NCBI RefSeq assembly: GCF_901000735.1
Contig: NC_081548.1
Span: 10,794,744 to 10,858,743 of the forward strand
DNA length: 64,000 bases
Source: Corylus avellana
Taxonomy: Eukaryota; Streptophyta; Magnoliopsida; Fagales; Betulaceae
Reading direction: 5' to 3'
The notes under the pieces were generated by a model. The model did not search any database and was not told where the DNA came from. It saw only the letters and a program-made list of their open reading frames with translations. A program made the position numbers and the translations under genes. This document shows positions 10,698-21,668 of this stretch, one piece after another (within the stretch, counting starts at the first letter, position 1; each line of letters opens with the position of its first letter).

Positions 10698-11221
10698 CCA
10701 TCTGCAGTTTTTCTTAGATCCCACCCTGACAAATTAGCAGCCTCACACAAAGCTCTTCTCCACTTGAGAACTTTGTCCATGTCCAACAAGTAATGCTCTT
10801 CATGTTTCGCGAATGCTTCTGCAAAACTACCCGTCTGGTTTCCCACATCAGAGGGCTTAACATCATAGAATATAGGTAGAACCAGTTGCTTCAAAGTTCT
10901 TCGACACTCCATAATTTCCACAAGTTCCTCCATGCACCAACTCGAAGCTGCATAGTTCCTTGAGAAAACGATGATAGAGATTCTGGATCCTTGGATTGCC
11001 CGTATCAATTCGGATGCAAGGTATTGTCCTCTTCGGAGTTCATTGTCATCTTTGAAGATTTTGATTCCAGCATCTCTCAAAGCAAAGCAGAGGTGGTCGG
11101 TGAAGTTTTTGCGCGTGTCTTCGCCTCTGAAACTCAAGAAAACATCATAGATCCAGTTGGAACGAGGGGAAGAAGATGAAGAGAAGATGGCTTCAAGAGA
11201 TCTCACTGTTTTGATAGCCAT
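10698..11221 (-). CDS. TNL exon 1: TIR domain
   Basis: The ATG at 11221 opens MAIKTVRSLEAIF followed by a serine-rich linker, then YDVFLSFRGEDTRKNFTDHL (TIR-1), GIKIFKDDNELRRGQYLASEL (TIR-2 region), SRISIIVFSRNYAASSWCMEE (with the conserved SSWCxxEL containing the glutamate needed for NADase activity) and LPIFYDVKPSDVGNQTGSF. The exon ends at a GTAAG donor in phase 2. Length and motif order are standard for a TNL first exon. I see no N-terminal signal peptide, as expected for a cytosolic or nuclear receptor. Confidence 0.9.
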
Positions 11222-11941
11222 GGCTCAACTCCCAAAGACTTGATTTATCCTGATAATTTATTTTGAAGTAAAATGAATAAAAGTGTTCGGAAGGATAAAA
11301 GGGTGGAAATCCAAGAGGAAAACAAAGAGAAATAGTTAAAAGAAAGCTGAATGGACTTCGTCCTCCATCCCCTTAACTATTTATAGATGCATCCCCTTAA
11401 ATAGTTAAATATGGTGTGGGAATAATCACAACTGTTATGATGTGATCATCCCCTAACGCATCACCATTATTGATCCAATCTCAACACGGGAATGACTTTT
11501 TGTGTATTTGTTCTTGTGTTCAAATTGGAACAATAAATTACACTAATAATGGTTGATTTGGACACAAAAACTTCAAAGAAACTTCAAAGAAAAAGAAGGA
11601 AGCTCTTTCAATTCTCTTACATTTCTTCTAAGCAATTTGAATTCAAAGATAATAAGAAAGTCATAAATTTGTTCCTGTGATAGACGTTAGAGAAAAGACA
11701 AGCACTTTCAATTCCTTTATGAATTTTTTCAAAGCACACATATATAAATCATTTCTTATAAGAAAGTCATGTGATTGGGCACTCACACATAAACTCACGC
11801 TCACCATTCTCTTATCTAGTGGCTAATATTGTTGCCTATAATCTTAATTCACAAATGAAGCGTTGAAATTGGATTACATTTTCTTTGTCATTTAGCACTT
11901 CCATCAATTCTTCCACTACCAGATATAGACACATACATAAA
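11222..11941. promoter_or_regulatory. Upstream region of the TNL gene
   Basis: No ORF of note. Read on the minus strand a TATA box (CTATAAATAG) lies at 11377-11386, about 155 bases before the start codon. The rest is AT-rich. The stretch 11862-11941 is repeated at 12653-12735 on the other side of a solo LTR. Confidence 0.5.
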
Positions 11942-12618
11942 TGTTGATAATGGCTCAAATTGTCAACAAATGTGAAGATAATTGCTGGAAAATATCAATA
12001 TTCAAGTTTGTGGGCTCAAGTCCTATTTATCTATAAGAAGATAATGTTAGTTTTAAAAGGAGTCCAAGAATAACTTGGAATTGGATTTTTTTGGAGAAAA
12101 CATGTGTGGATAACTATGTGGGCTACAATGCTTAGCTTCATCATGGAAATGATTTTGTATTAATGATGGTTTCGTTTTCCCAGCATCAATTGAATTAAAA
12201 TTGTTCTCATATTTTTCCTAATTAAGCATCTATAAAAGGATATATAGTCCTTGGATGAGATTATCCGGAAAATCCAAATTGGTGAGAGTACTTTGTGGTA
12301 TTTATAATTGTAGAGAGTTTTTCTTTACTGGGTATTTGATAGGGACAGTTGAGTGGGGTGTACAAGGGGTTAAGGGCTTGGGTTTGGGATATTAAACTTG
12401 AGCGGTTCAGGCTTGTACCATTGTACTCAATATTTCTCAATAGTAAAGAAGGAGACCAAATCACGCCCCGTGGACGTAGGCATATTATCGAACCACGTAA
12501 ACTCTTTGTGTATTTGTGTGATTGGTGTATGTTCTCGTGTGTTTTCTTTCCAAACTTGTCTTTCGCATAAAGGGCTGGTAGAAAATTGGTTGCCAATTAA
12601 TTATCAATTTTCCCAACA
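11942..12618 (+). mobile_element. Solo LTR (Ty1/copia-type) with target-site duplication
   Basis: A 677-bp segment beginning TGTTGATAATGG and ending TTTTCCCAACA, flanked on both sides by the same five bases ATAAA (11937-11941 and 12619-12623). The inner sequence has the CCCGTGGACGTAGGCA and ACCACGTAAACTCTTTGTG blocks typical of the R-U5 part of plant copia LTRs. There is no internal domain, so this is a solo LTR left by LTR-LTR recombination. Confidence 0.85.
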
Positions 12619-12623
12619 ATAAA

Positions 12624-12750
12624 TACGTATATATAAAAAATATATATATATATGCGTTGAAATTGGATTACATTTTCTTTGTTATTTAACACTTCCATCA
12701 ATTCTTCCACCACCAGATATAGACACATACATAAATACGTATATATAAAA

Positions 12751-12799
<49 letters not shown>

Positions 12800-14841
12800 C
12801 AAAGATTTAGAATGCTACAACAACCATTTTAAATAAGATAAACGATAGAGACACAACTTTACCTTAACTTTTCTCTTATGTGATCATTTTTTTTAAAAAA
12901 AAAAAACAAAATAAATAAAAAATTCTTGAAGTAATAACATCATATGTGGTCCCTTTTTATTTTTTATTTTTTATTTTTTTAAAATGATCTTTTTCTTTAG
13001 AATAATGATCATTTTTTTGGCCATTTTTATGAAGAAAAAGCCTTTTTTTTTTTTAAAAAAAAAAAAAATACCAAATAAAAAAAGGACATGTTATTCTTTA
13101 GAAATTTTTTTAATTTTTAATTTGTTTTTTTTTTTTAAAAAAAAAAAATGACTACATAAGAAAAAAGTTAGGCCAAAATTGTGTATTTAAGTTGTATCTT
13201 TATCATTTCTCTTTAAATAAATATGTGGTGCGAATGAAAGGATGGTCTTTCACCTTTTTTGGCTTTACTGTCTATTTTGTCTGTCCAAAAAGAGGCCAGA
13301 AGATGAATTAACTTGTATCAAATAAGTATCACGTACGTTTTCATTTAGTTATGTTTAACAAAAGCAAAGTATAAAAAGAAGAATATATGTATTGCTTCAC
13401 AAACCATTTTTCCGAACGTACGTGATACTTATTTGATACAAGTTTCCAAAATAAGGGGTTCTCTCCAAATATAAAAAAGAAGAAAAAAAAAAAAAATCTT
13501 GACTTGAACATCAATTTCCAGAAACAAGCATCCACGAGCAGTTTCTACTTCACTTCCAATGTGTTTTTCATATCTATGAAACAGAAAATCTATAGCAAAA
13601 TCCAACCAAAGGGAATCCAAGCAAGACAACCTAATCCAAAGTCCTCATCTTGGTGATATAAAAAACTAAGCAATTCACATGGTAAGCAAATTCCACACCT
13701 TTATAGATTATCAATCATACCCACCATGATATTTCGACCAATAAGCAAAACAATGACTCTAGAAAATCATAATCCATCAAGAAGGAAATCCAAGTTTTCA
13801 AACTACCTCATTTCCTCAAGTTCAAACATATTTAACCCAGTGAAAAAATAAAAAATAAAAAATAAAATATAGCATCGAAGAGTTATACCTTCGTGAGGAA
13901 TAAAAAGTTGCTAAGTGACCGTTGGGTTACTTGTAGCTTCTGGGTTCAGCTCAAGAATTGCAGGCTTGCGAGTAAAGAGAGATGGATTTCGAAATTGTTT
14001 TGCAGAGTTTATAATGCATGGAGTACCATGACATCCAAGAAAATAAAATATTATCCATAACTATTATCACAATAAAAAAATAAAAAAATAAAATAAAATA
14101 AAAACGGATAAGAGGTGGAAGGCTCTGACACTTCTGGGTTACACAATTTATAATTTCTCCCATTTTTCGAAGCGTTATTTTTTTAGTATTTAGGTTTTTA
14201 CATTTTTATTTTTTTTATTTAAATTTCAAATCTTATTACAGATAGTACATGAGTTATGAAAAAAAAAACCAATTAGTATCTCATTACATTCCATCAGCCC
14301 AAATTAACAGAATGCACGTGTTCTTTAAAAAAAAGGTTTTAAAAATTAAACCCTAAAAAATTTAAAATTTAAAATTTAAAAATTATGAGGTTGCCGAGCC
14401 AATTTATTTCATGGGCCATGATCGCATATGGGACAGTAATTGTTTCTATAAACGGAGGACTTAGTTTCGGTGGAGATTGTGGAATCCTAATTGTTTCAAT
14501 TGTTTCTGTAGACAAATTGACTCAGTTTTGATTTGCTTGTATTTTCATCTTTTACAACTTTCATTTTCCTTTAATCTATTTTTGGAGAGATGTCATGTTT
14601 GTCCCTCATTTCCTTTGTTTCTTTGATTTGTTTTCATCACTAATTTCTGCGAATTTCTTTTTTTTTTTTTTTTTTAGTTGTCAATTATTTCTCAAGTTTT
14701 CTAATTTTCTTATTTAATAAGTATTTAATTTTCTGCAACTATGCTTTTTATTTAGTGTTTTTTTTCATGAGTTGCTGATAAGATGGGAGAAGGGAAAAGA
14801 TTAACCAACACATTAATCTTTTTTTCTTATTGTTATTTTTA
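12624..14841. other. AT-rich intergenic region
   Basis: Contains the duplicate of 11862-11941 at 12653-12735, a long (TA)n microsatellite at about 12757-12798, many paired T-run and A-run stretches (12890-13150) and the perfect inverted repeat at 13310-13444. Short ORFs here are low-complexity and I do not believe in them. Confidence 0.6.
13310..13444. repeat. Perfect 30-bp inverted repeat
   Basis: The arm at 13310-13339 (AACTTGTATCAAATAAGTAT then CACGTACGTT) is the exact reverse complement of 13415-13444, separated by 75 bases. Could form a hairpin, or be the ends of a very small foldback element. Confidence 0.8.
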
Positions 14842-15256
14842 GGAAAAATTACAGTTTACCCCCCTAAAGTTGACATCGTTTTTCAATTTGAACACCAAAG
14901 TCTCAATTTTTGCAATCCACCCCCCAAAAGTTTCAAATTTTTGCAATTTAACTAATTGTATCCAAAACTTCCCATATTGCCCCTAATTTTTATTTTTTTT
15001 TATTTTTTATAAAAAATTTAAAAAAAATTCGGAGAGGCCTTAGCCACCCCTTTGGCCATCTGGCCATTTTTGTAGACCCAAATTTATTTATTTTTTCATA
15101 AAAAATAAAAATTCGGGGCAATATGGGAATTTTGAGATAATATTGGTCGAATTGAAAAAAATTGGAACTTTGTGGGGGTGGATTGCAAAAATTAAAACTT
15201 TGGTGTTCGAATTGAAAAACGTTATCAACTTTGGGGAGATAAACTGTAATTTTCCC
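14842..15256. mobile_element. Foldback element, TACAGTTTACCC family (copy 1)
   Basis: Ends GGAAAAATTACAGTTTACCC and its mirror GATAAACTGTAATTTTCCC. Inside, CCAAAGTCTCAATTTTTGCA is mirrored by TGCAAAAATTAAAACTTTGG. A second copy lies at 24717-25150. Confidence 0.7.
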
Positions 15257-17106
15257 TTATTTTTATTTTAGTTTCTTATCCATGAAAATCTTGACTACCA
15301 AATGGAGCTTCAATGAAAAATCTGGAGCCATCCTCCATTTTTTTATGAATTCTCTCAGTTCTTAATGATGAAATGGTTTCATGTTTTATTAAAACATAAT
15401 CATTGTCTGAAAACACCATTAAACACTGAAATAGAACATAACATAAATCTATCCAAACATTTGCCCAATACATCATGTACTCTAAATATCCCGGAGAATG
15501 GTCCACTAAAGCAACCAAAATATTTCCAAGTTACCCTTCAACAACCATCACTGAAGGAGCTCTGAAGTGTCCTCATCCTCTTTTGGATTGTTACCTGCCC
15601 AATCAAAATGTATTCAATAAGTTTTATATGATCTCTTATAAAAAAAATTAAGAGACAATAAATAAGTAAATGAGAGTATTGAGTTGATGGACAACTTGTA
15701 ACATTTTCTTGAAGCATACATAAGTCTAACATGCATTGACATTTACAGTTCTATGATTACAATTGACTCAAAAATAAAAGCAACTTTGAGTTGGCTTTCC
15801 AAAAATGTTTAGAGTATTACAATTTTGTATACATTGTTACGTGTCAAGCAGATTTTGCCTTGGCTGTGTGAAGTGAAGAAGAACCTCGCTTAGGTTTTTT
15901 TGTGGGTAAGCTGCGTGTCCTTAGCTTTAGGGTATTAACACTTACCAAAATGGCACCGTTTTGGTAAGTGTAATGAATTTCTATTTCAATCAATACGGTG
16001 TCGTTTTCTGTGCTTCTTTTTAATTTTATTTTTATTTTACCCAAAATGACATTTTAGTAACTTAACCTTGCCAAAACGACATAGTATTGAATTTTCCATT
16101 CTATTTGACGGTAATGACTAACGGAGTGGCCTAATTGTAACTGGTTGGTAGTTTTTGGGCTACTTTATTACTTTTTGAACATTAGGGGGCTAAAATGAAA
16201 ATGTCTGGTAATTTGGAGGGCTAAATTATATTTTTCCCTTTTAAATAAATGAGCATGAACAAGTCTCATTATCAATTCCGTTTAATGCCCCAACACAACA
16301 AGAAGAAAAAGTAGCCAAGGCAAAATGTTGAACAATGAACAGGGATACAATCGTTTTAGCATAATATCTATATGGACAGAAATTTTCTCTAAACTGAAAA
16401 TATCCTTCAACTTATGTAAAATAGTGTCAAGCGTCTATAAACATTTAAAAGGCACATTAAATTTAGTCTAGATTAGTAAACTGCTATTAATGAGGTTAAG
16501 AATTTAATGTACATTATAGACACTTAGCACTATTTTACATGGGATTGAGGATATTTCTTCCAGACTGGTTTAGAGGAAATTGTTGTCCTATCCATATCAT
16601 GGATTGATGATATACAAGAGGTACTGTGACCACACCATACTGTTCGCTTACTAGCAGTTCAACTGAGTCTGCTCTCGAGTGGCTCACGCTATTTGTGATG
16701 TCCGTCTATAGTAACAACTACTCTAACATGGATGCACCAACCATAAACAATCATTGGATTCAAAGCCAAACATAAATAATAAACATATTTTGACCATAAG
16801 GTCAAGTCCATATAGTAAGCTCATGGTCATTATACCGTATGTACTGATGTATCATATCATATAATGTAAATATTGTTCATTTAGTTAAACATTTATTTAT
16901 CTTTATAAAAGTAATAGGCTCAAAACATATTATTGAAAATGGTTGCATGCTCAATCCTCTGACATATCACATATTTTTATTAAAGCAATTGTAAGTATTT
17001 ACTTACCTCATTTGTTCATCCACAAACTCGAAATCTCGCACCCCTGTAACTGCTAAACGCATTCTAACATTATAAACAATGCCTCGAGATCTCATCCTAT
17101 ATATGA
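15257..17106. other. Intergenic region without recognised genes
   Basis: Short ORFs at 15276-15518 and 15844-16044 (minus) match nothing I know. A 12-bp-arm hairpin (CACTTACCAAAA and TTTTGGTAAGTG) lies near 15948-15980. One half of a foldback-type element ends near 16240. The MITE-like foldback 16367-16597 is listed separately. Confidence 0.5.
16367..16597. mobile_element. MITE-like foldback element
   Basis: The left end TATATGGACAGAAATTTTC is mirrored by the right end AAATTGTTGTCCTATCCATA. The inner arms also pair: AAAATAGTGTCAAGCGTCTA with TAGACACTTAGCACTATTTT. About 230 bp, no coding capacity. Confidence 0.6.
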
Positions 17107-17331
17107 AACACCTTAAGCAAGAGTTAGACATACCAAATTTTTGGTCTACAAGTGTTTTGGTATTTATTTAAGATTGAGGGATAGCTAAAGATCACACCTT
17201 TTTGGTGTTGAGGGATGCTAAACACCTTAAGCAAGAGTTAGACATACCAAATTTTTGGTCTACAAGTGTTTTGGTATTTATTTAAGATTGAGGGATAGCT
17301 AAAGATCACACCTTTTTGTTGTTGAGGGATG
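17107..17331. repeat. 112-bp direct tandem duplication
   Basis: Two head-to-tail copies starting AAACACCTTAAGCAAGAGTT at 17107 and 17219, differing at very few bases (for example CCTTTTTGGTG against CCTTTTTGTTG). The high identity suggests a recent event. Confidence 0.85.
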
Positions 17332-18504
17332 CTGTTACAATGCCTTTAGATCTTTACATATAGAGGCCCTCTTATTGTGTTTGGGCTTTCAATGCATGCC
17401 TTTTTTTTTTAAAAAAAAAAAAAAAAAATTCTTTTTTATTTATTTTATTTTTTTAAGGAAATTACATTTTCTCCCTCAATCTACCACTCAATTTACAATG
17501 TCTTCCAAATCCCCCCAATTTACCATATAAGGTTGCATTTGCCCTCCTCCTTTAGGAAATTCTGTTAAGTCAAAAGATTAACTTACTAAAGAAGTTTACT
17601 TAAAAAATAAAAAAACTTACTAAAGAAGTTTAGCATATCATGGCTGACCGCACCATAGGGTAGCTCATACACCCACTGCACGAGTGGAAGGACCGACCTA
17701 AGATTGAGGCAAGCCGGGAACATGCTCTTGGCTTTGTTTGGTAAAGGGGATGGGGTTGGTCCAAATACTGTTCATCATCATTTCCCAAAAAAATCAATAT
17801 CAAAACATTCTAATTTTTTCACTTTTTATATCAAATCATTCACTTTTTATTATTATTCAAATAAAAAAATCATTACAAAACAAAAAATTTTCATTTTTTT
17901 TTTATACCAAACATTCTTACTTTTTTCACATCAATCTACATCAACTACAGTGTTTAGGCCAACCCATTTGCCAAACACCACCTGGAACTTACTGTCAAGC
18001 TCAATTACTTGACCCACAAATGATGCAAAATATCCGTTAAAAACCCTGTAAAACTTATAAAAATACAATTATAGCCTTAATTTCTAATTTTTTTTTCTAA
18101 AAAAAAAAAAACTCTCCTTTTCGACTTAAGACCCACGACTAGGGCTTTTTTTTTTTTTTTGCTTTTGCTTTTGCTTTTGCTTTTCTTCATATTTTTCATT
18201 TTTCGTGATTTTTTTTCTCTCAATTTGTTTTCATTTCTTTTTCTTTCTCTAAACTTTTTTTTTTACCTTTCGTAGGATATATTTGTTATTTTGGGTCGTA
18301 AGAGATGACAATGGTACCTATATGTTAGGATTTAACAAAAAATCACAACCGAATGAAGACGTTGTAATCCTAATGATAAGGGTGATATTACAAAAATTGA
18401 AACATTAAAGAATATTGCAAATATGGTGATAGTTTAAGAAGTTAAAATACTTTCCTATTGGTTTACTCATTATAGGCAGCTTTTTTTTTTCTTTTTTTTT
18501 TTTT
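17332..18504. other. Intergenic region with a small MITE, ending at a gap
   Basis: AT-rich sequence with long T and A runs. A MITE-like element spans about 17733-17978, bounded by TTTGTTTGGTAAAGGGG and its degenerate mirror CCATTTGCCAAACAC; a relative lies at 26922-27169. The stretch ends in a T run at the gap. No gene recognised. Confidence 0.5.
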
Positions 18505-18604
18505 NNNNNNNNNNNNNNNNNNNNNNNNNNNNNNNNNNNNNNNNNNNNNNNNNNNNNNNNNNNNNNNNNNNNNNNNNNNNNNNNNNNNNNNNNNNNNNNN
18601 NNNN
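18505..18604. other. Assembly gap (100 N)
   Basis: Exactly 100 N. The following contig begins on the first base of an LTR (TGTTAAG at 18605), so the left flank and target-site duplication of that element cannot be checked. Confidence 0.95.
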
Positions 18605-18871
18605 TGTTAAGAATATTACTTGTTATTTACTTCTTTAGGTATTATTATTCTACTAGGTTTACCTTTTCTTATTCTACTAGGTTTACCTTTCCTTATTCTA
18701 CTAGGTTTACCTTTCCTTAATCTATTAGGTTACTTGCCTCTCTATAAATAGAGGCCTCTGTATTCATTATTATTATCAGAGTCAATACAATGTAGTCCAT
18801 TGTGTGCTTTCGCTCTCTCGCTCTTCTCTCTCTTTCTTCCGCTTCTAATATATTATCCAATATATTTAACA
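18605..18871 (+). repeat. 5' LTR of the non-autonomous element
   Basis: TGTTAAGAATATTACTTG... to ...ATATTTAACA. Contains a triplicated 22-25-base motif around TCTACTAGGTTTACC and a TATA box (CTCTATAAATAGAGG, about 18740-18754), so it looks able to start transcription. Confidence 0.9.
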
Positions 18872-19329
18872 TGGTATCAGAGCCACCTTTTTGTGGCCTC
18901 CAATAAACGTCTTTCACGTTTTTCGGCGCCGCCAGTATTATCCGGCGAATCCTTCTCTCTGATCCTCACGGTTCTCTATCTTCTCCTCGAGGTTTTCAGC
19001 GTATCACTATACCGTCTGAAAGCTCGGAAGACAACCGTCCCAGAGCCGCCGCACACAGCCATATCGGAGATCACACGCGCCCTCACGCGCCGCCCAAAGG
19101 TTCGGCAATTCCGCCACTGCCGTCCAGCCACCGGCCGCCATGGTGGTCCGATAGCTTCCCTCAGGCCACCGATCGATAGATCTGCTCCCCAGGATTCCAG
19201 AACAGGCCTCAGATCCTCCATACGACCTTCCACGCGCTCCCACGCGCCCCCAGAAGTTCCGCGCGTAAGATCCACGCGCCAGTACACGCCTCCTCCGTTC
19301 GCGCATGTACCACACGCGCCATCGCACCC

Positions 19330-19615
19330 ACGTGCCACGCCATCATTGCCACGTCAGCCCTAATTGCCACATCATCAGTGCCACGTCACCAGAGTGACAC
19401 GTCATCAGTGACACGTCAGCTCTATGCGCCACATCAGCCTCGTGCCACGTCAGCCCTATCTTCCACATCAGCGGCTATGCCACGTCAGCACCTTGACATT
19501 GTTGACTTTTGTGTTGCCACGTCATCAGTGCCACGTCACCAGAGTGCCACGTCAGCTCTATGCGCCACGTCAGCCCTATCTGCCACATCAGCGGCTATGC
19601 CACATCAGCACCTTG
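19330..19615 (+). repeat. CCACGTCA short-repeat cluster
   Basis: Around fifteen copies of CCACGTCA or CCACATCA separated by a few bases (GCCACGTCATCAGTGCCACG and similar). The larger block starting near 19380 recurs near 19515. Each unit holds an ACGT core, the core of plant bZIP binding sites; any regulatory meaning is inference. Confidence 0.75.
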
Positions 19616-20029
19616 ACATGGTTGACTTTTGTAGCGTTGACTTTGACTGTTGACCGTTGACTTTGACCACTGAAAAAAGTTGACCAGGTGTTTCCTACTC
19701 AATTTTTCATCCTGATTTCAAATTTGTGGTCTATTTTTGCTTTTGGCATCTCTATATGGCAGAAAACAAGACTCTTCAAATTTAGGCGTTTGTTTTATGC
19801 GGTTCAAGTTGGTTCATGCTTGTTCAATTCGGTTTTATAGCCTGTTCTTTGGCGCAATTCAATCCGGTTCATTCTTCTTGCGGATGGCACTCTCGGGTCA
19901 GACCAATCTTTCCTTAGGTCCATGGGTTTTCGGGCCAAAGAAGCCCCTTTCAACCGGCCCACTTATGCCTTGTCAAATGCCGCCATCACCGGTCACTGAA
20001 TAGCCTCTTCAACCGGCCATTTTTCTCCT

Positions 20030-20485
20030 TACTTAGCTCAGCCGGATAGGCGAGACGGTCTACTAGTTAGATGGGCCAGACTTTAGTTTAGCCGACAAGG
20101 CGAGACGGTCCAAGGGTTTCAGGCATGATTAGCCTCTTCAACCGGCCCTGCTTATCTCAGACGACCAGGCGAGACGGTCTACTAGTCAGACTTTAGTTCA
20201 GCCGACAAGGCGAGACGGTCCAAGGGTTTCAGACATGATTAGCCTCTTCAATCGGGCCTACTTATCTCAGCCGACTAGGCGAGACGGTCCAAGGGTTTCA
20301 GACATGATTAGCCTCTTCAACCGGCCCTACTTATCTCAGCCGACCAGGCGAGACGATCTACTAGCTAGAATTTTTGGGTCAGACTTTAGCTCAGCCGATC
20401 AGGCGAGACAGTCCAAGGGTTACGGGCCAAACAAGCCCCTTTTAACTGAACCTACTTTTCTCAGCCGACCAGGTGTGCTACTTCA
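20030..20485 (+). repeat. Tandem array with CCGACnAGGCGAGACGGTC core
   Basis: About eight units with the core CAGCCGACCAGGCGAGACGG, alternating with GTCCAAGGGTTTCAGACATG and ATTAGCCTCTTCAACCGGCC blocks. Unit length is roughly 60-80 bases and variable. The ORF that crosses it simply repeats the peptide SLFNRxYLSQPTRRD and is not a gene. Confidence 0.75.
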
Positions 20486-20703
20486 TTACTAGTATATGGT
20501 TTTCAAGTCAAATTATAACCAAGTGAACCAAGCTCCAGCTTAAATGCATTGCTCAAATTCAGGCAGAATCCACGGGTCTCTAACAACTTTTATGGCGTTA
20601 CTTCGGCAATTGTTTCGGCACAAGCAGCTTTTTCGGCGAATTCCTTTTTCTTTCCCTTTTCGTTTATCCAAACTCAAGTTTACACATTGAGTTTGAGGGG
20701 GGA

Positions 20704-20970
20704 TGTTAAGAATATTACTTGTTATTTACTTCTTTAGGTATTATTAGTCTACTAGGTTTACCTTTTCTTATTCTACTAGGTTTACCTTTCCTTATTCTAC
20801 TAGGTTTACCTTTCCTTAATCTATTAGGTTACTTGCCTCTCTATAAATAGAGGCCTCTGTATTCATTATTATTATCAGAGTCAATACAATGTAGTCCATT
20901 GTGTGCTTTCGCTCTCTCTCTCTTCTCTCTCTTTCTTCCGCTTCTAATATATTATCCAATATATTTAACA
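20704..20970 (+). repeat. 3' LTR of the non-autonomous element
   Basis: Same length and nearly the same bases as 18605-18871. Preceded by the polypurine tract. The flanking sequence resumes at GTTAAGATAATC. Confidence 0.9.
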
Positions 20971-21329
20971 GTTAAGATAATCATTAATTAATTAATCAGT
21001 CAAAATCAACATGTTATCTTGTCACGTTGTGTTATGTCTTTACTTCTGAGTGTAATTAATATTTGTGAAAAATATCAATTGTAAAGTAGTAGACAAAATG
21101 ATTAAATATTAATTGTGTTATTGTCCCAAAGGGACAACTAGTCTATCCTCTTTAGAAAAGTAATCGTTTCTCATCCTACCCTAACCTAAACCACAACCAA
21201 ATAGATAAAAATAAAGGGGAAGAGCTTATCTACAGCTAATTATATATATATTATATCTTAAAATTCTGGAAAAGGTCACATCTTAACGTTCTCAACTAGC
21301 CGTTGTTATTACTTTTGTTTTTGTTTTCA
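20971..21329. other. Intergenic stretch
   Basis: No gene seen. The part 21085-21185 (with GTTATTGTCCCAAAGGGACA) has an inverted, diverged counterpart at about 25310-25410, so it belongs to an old inverted repeat. Confidence 0.45.
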
Positions 21330-21483
21330 TATATATACTGGCTAGCTCGATCCTACTGAATTAATAAACAGGGTGTTGATAAATAACTTAATTAATCAAT
21401 AAAAAATAATAACAATGGCTAGCCTACTGGATTAAACAATTCTATTGATTAATCCAATAGGATCGAGCCAGGCAGTATATATA
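21330..21483. mobile_element. Small hairpin MITE
   Basis: Left arm TATATACTGGCTAGCTCGAT followed by CCTACTGAATTAAT; right arm ATTAATCCAATAGGATCGAG and CCAGGCAGTATATA. About 150 bp, no coding capacity. Confidence 0.6.
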
Positions 21484-21493
21484 AACCTAGGAG

Positions 21494-21668
21494 TAGGGAC
21501 GGAGGAAGGGGGGACTGGCAGGGGCCAGGGCCCCCCCAAATGACAAATTTTTTTTTAAGGTAAAAACAATTTTTTTATGGTTAATTTTTTTTTGTGCTAA
21601 TGGGCCCCTGCCCATTAAATTTTTTCACCCATGGCCCCTGCCCATTCCCAAGGCTGGCTCTGTCCCTG
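21494..21668. mobile_element. 175-bp hAT-type MITE with 8-bp target-site duplication
   Basis: Begins TAGGGACGGAG and ends CTCTGTCCCTG, its near-perfect mirror, and is flanked by the same eight bases CCTAGGAG at 21486-21493 and 21669-21676. An 8-bp duplication is the hallmark of hAT transposition. It has inserted just inside the left end of a larger element (21488-23940). Confidence 0.85.

Larger units (their letters stand above)
4712..11221 (-). pseudogene. TIR-NBS-LRR (TNL) disease-resistance-type gene, decayed in the LRR exon
   Basis: Five exons on the minus strand: TIR 11221-10698, NB-ARC 9133-8032, first LRR exon 7710-7435, main LRR exon 7329-6407, and post-LRR C-JID exon 5344-4712. The GT-AG junctions keep frame across the first four exons (exon 1 ends in phase 2, exon 2 in phase 0, exon 3 in phase 0). 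TNLs are intracellular immune receptors: TIR is an NADase-type signalling domain, NB-ARC is the nucleotide switch and the LRR region reads effectors or host targets. The main LRR exon carries at least three single-base frame changes after residue 220 or so, the first near 6657, so a full-length product is unlikely; a TIR-NBS-short-LRR product remains possible. A minus-strand TATA box lies at 11377-11386. Introns 1 and 4 hold foldback elements. Confidence 0.85.
18605..20970 (+). mobile_element. Non-autonomous LTR retrotransposon, structurally complete
   Basis: Two nearly identical 267-bp LTRs, 18605-18871 and 20704-20970, each TGTTAAG...TTTAACA. A primer-binding site TGGTATCAGAGCC (matching initiator tRNA-Met) begins at 18872, one base after the 5' LTR, and a polypurine tract TTTGAGGGGGGA ends at 20703. 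The whole element is only 2366 bp. I find no gag, protease, integrase or RT; the inner part is built of short repeats. It must depend on a partner element for movement. LTR ends and PBS suggest a Ty1/copia-type partner. The LTRs differ at only a few sites, so the insertion is young. Confidence 0.9.

Noticed and set aside
15276..15518. 80-codon minus-strand ORF
   Set aside because: No motif, no neighbours with gene features, in a region of foldback elements; not enough to call a gene.
18800..19363. 187-codon plus-strand ORF in the LTR element
   Set aside because: Spans the LTR end and primer site and becomes low-complexity Pro/Arg-rich text; a GC-rich spacer without gag features.
20235..20492. 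85-codon ORF
   Set aside because: Reads through the tandem array and only repeats one peptide.
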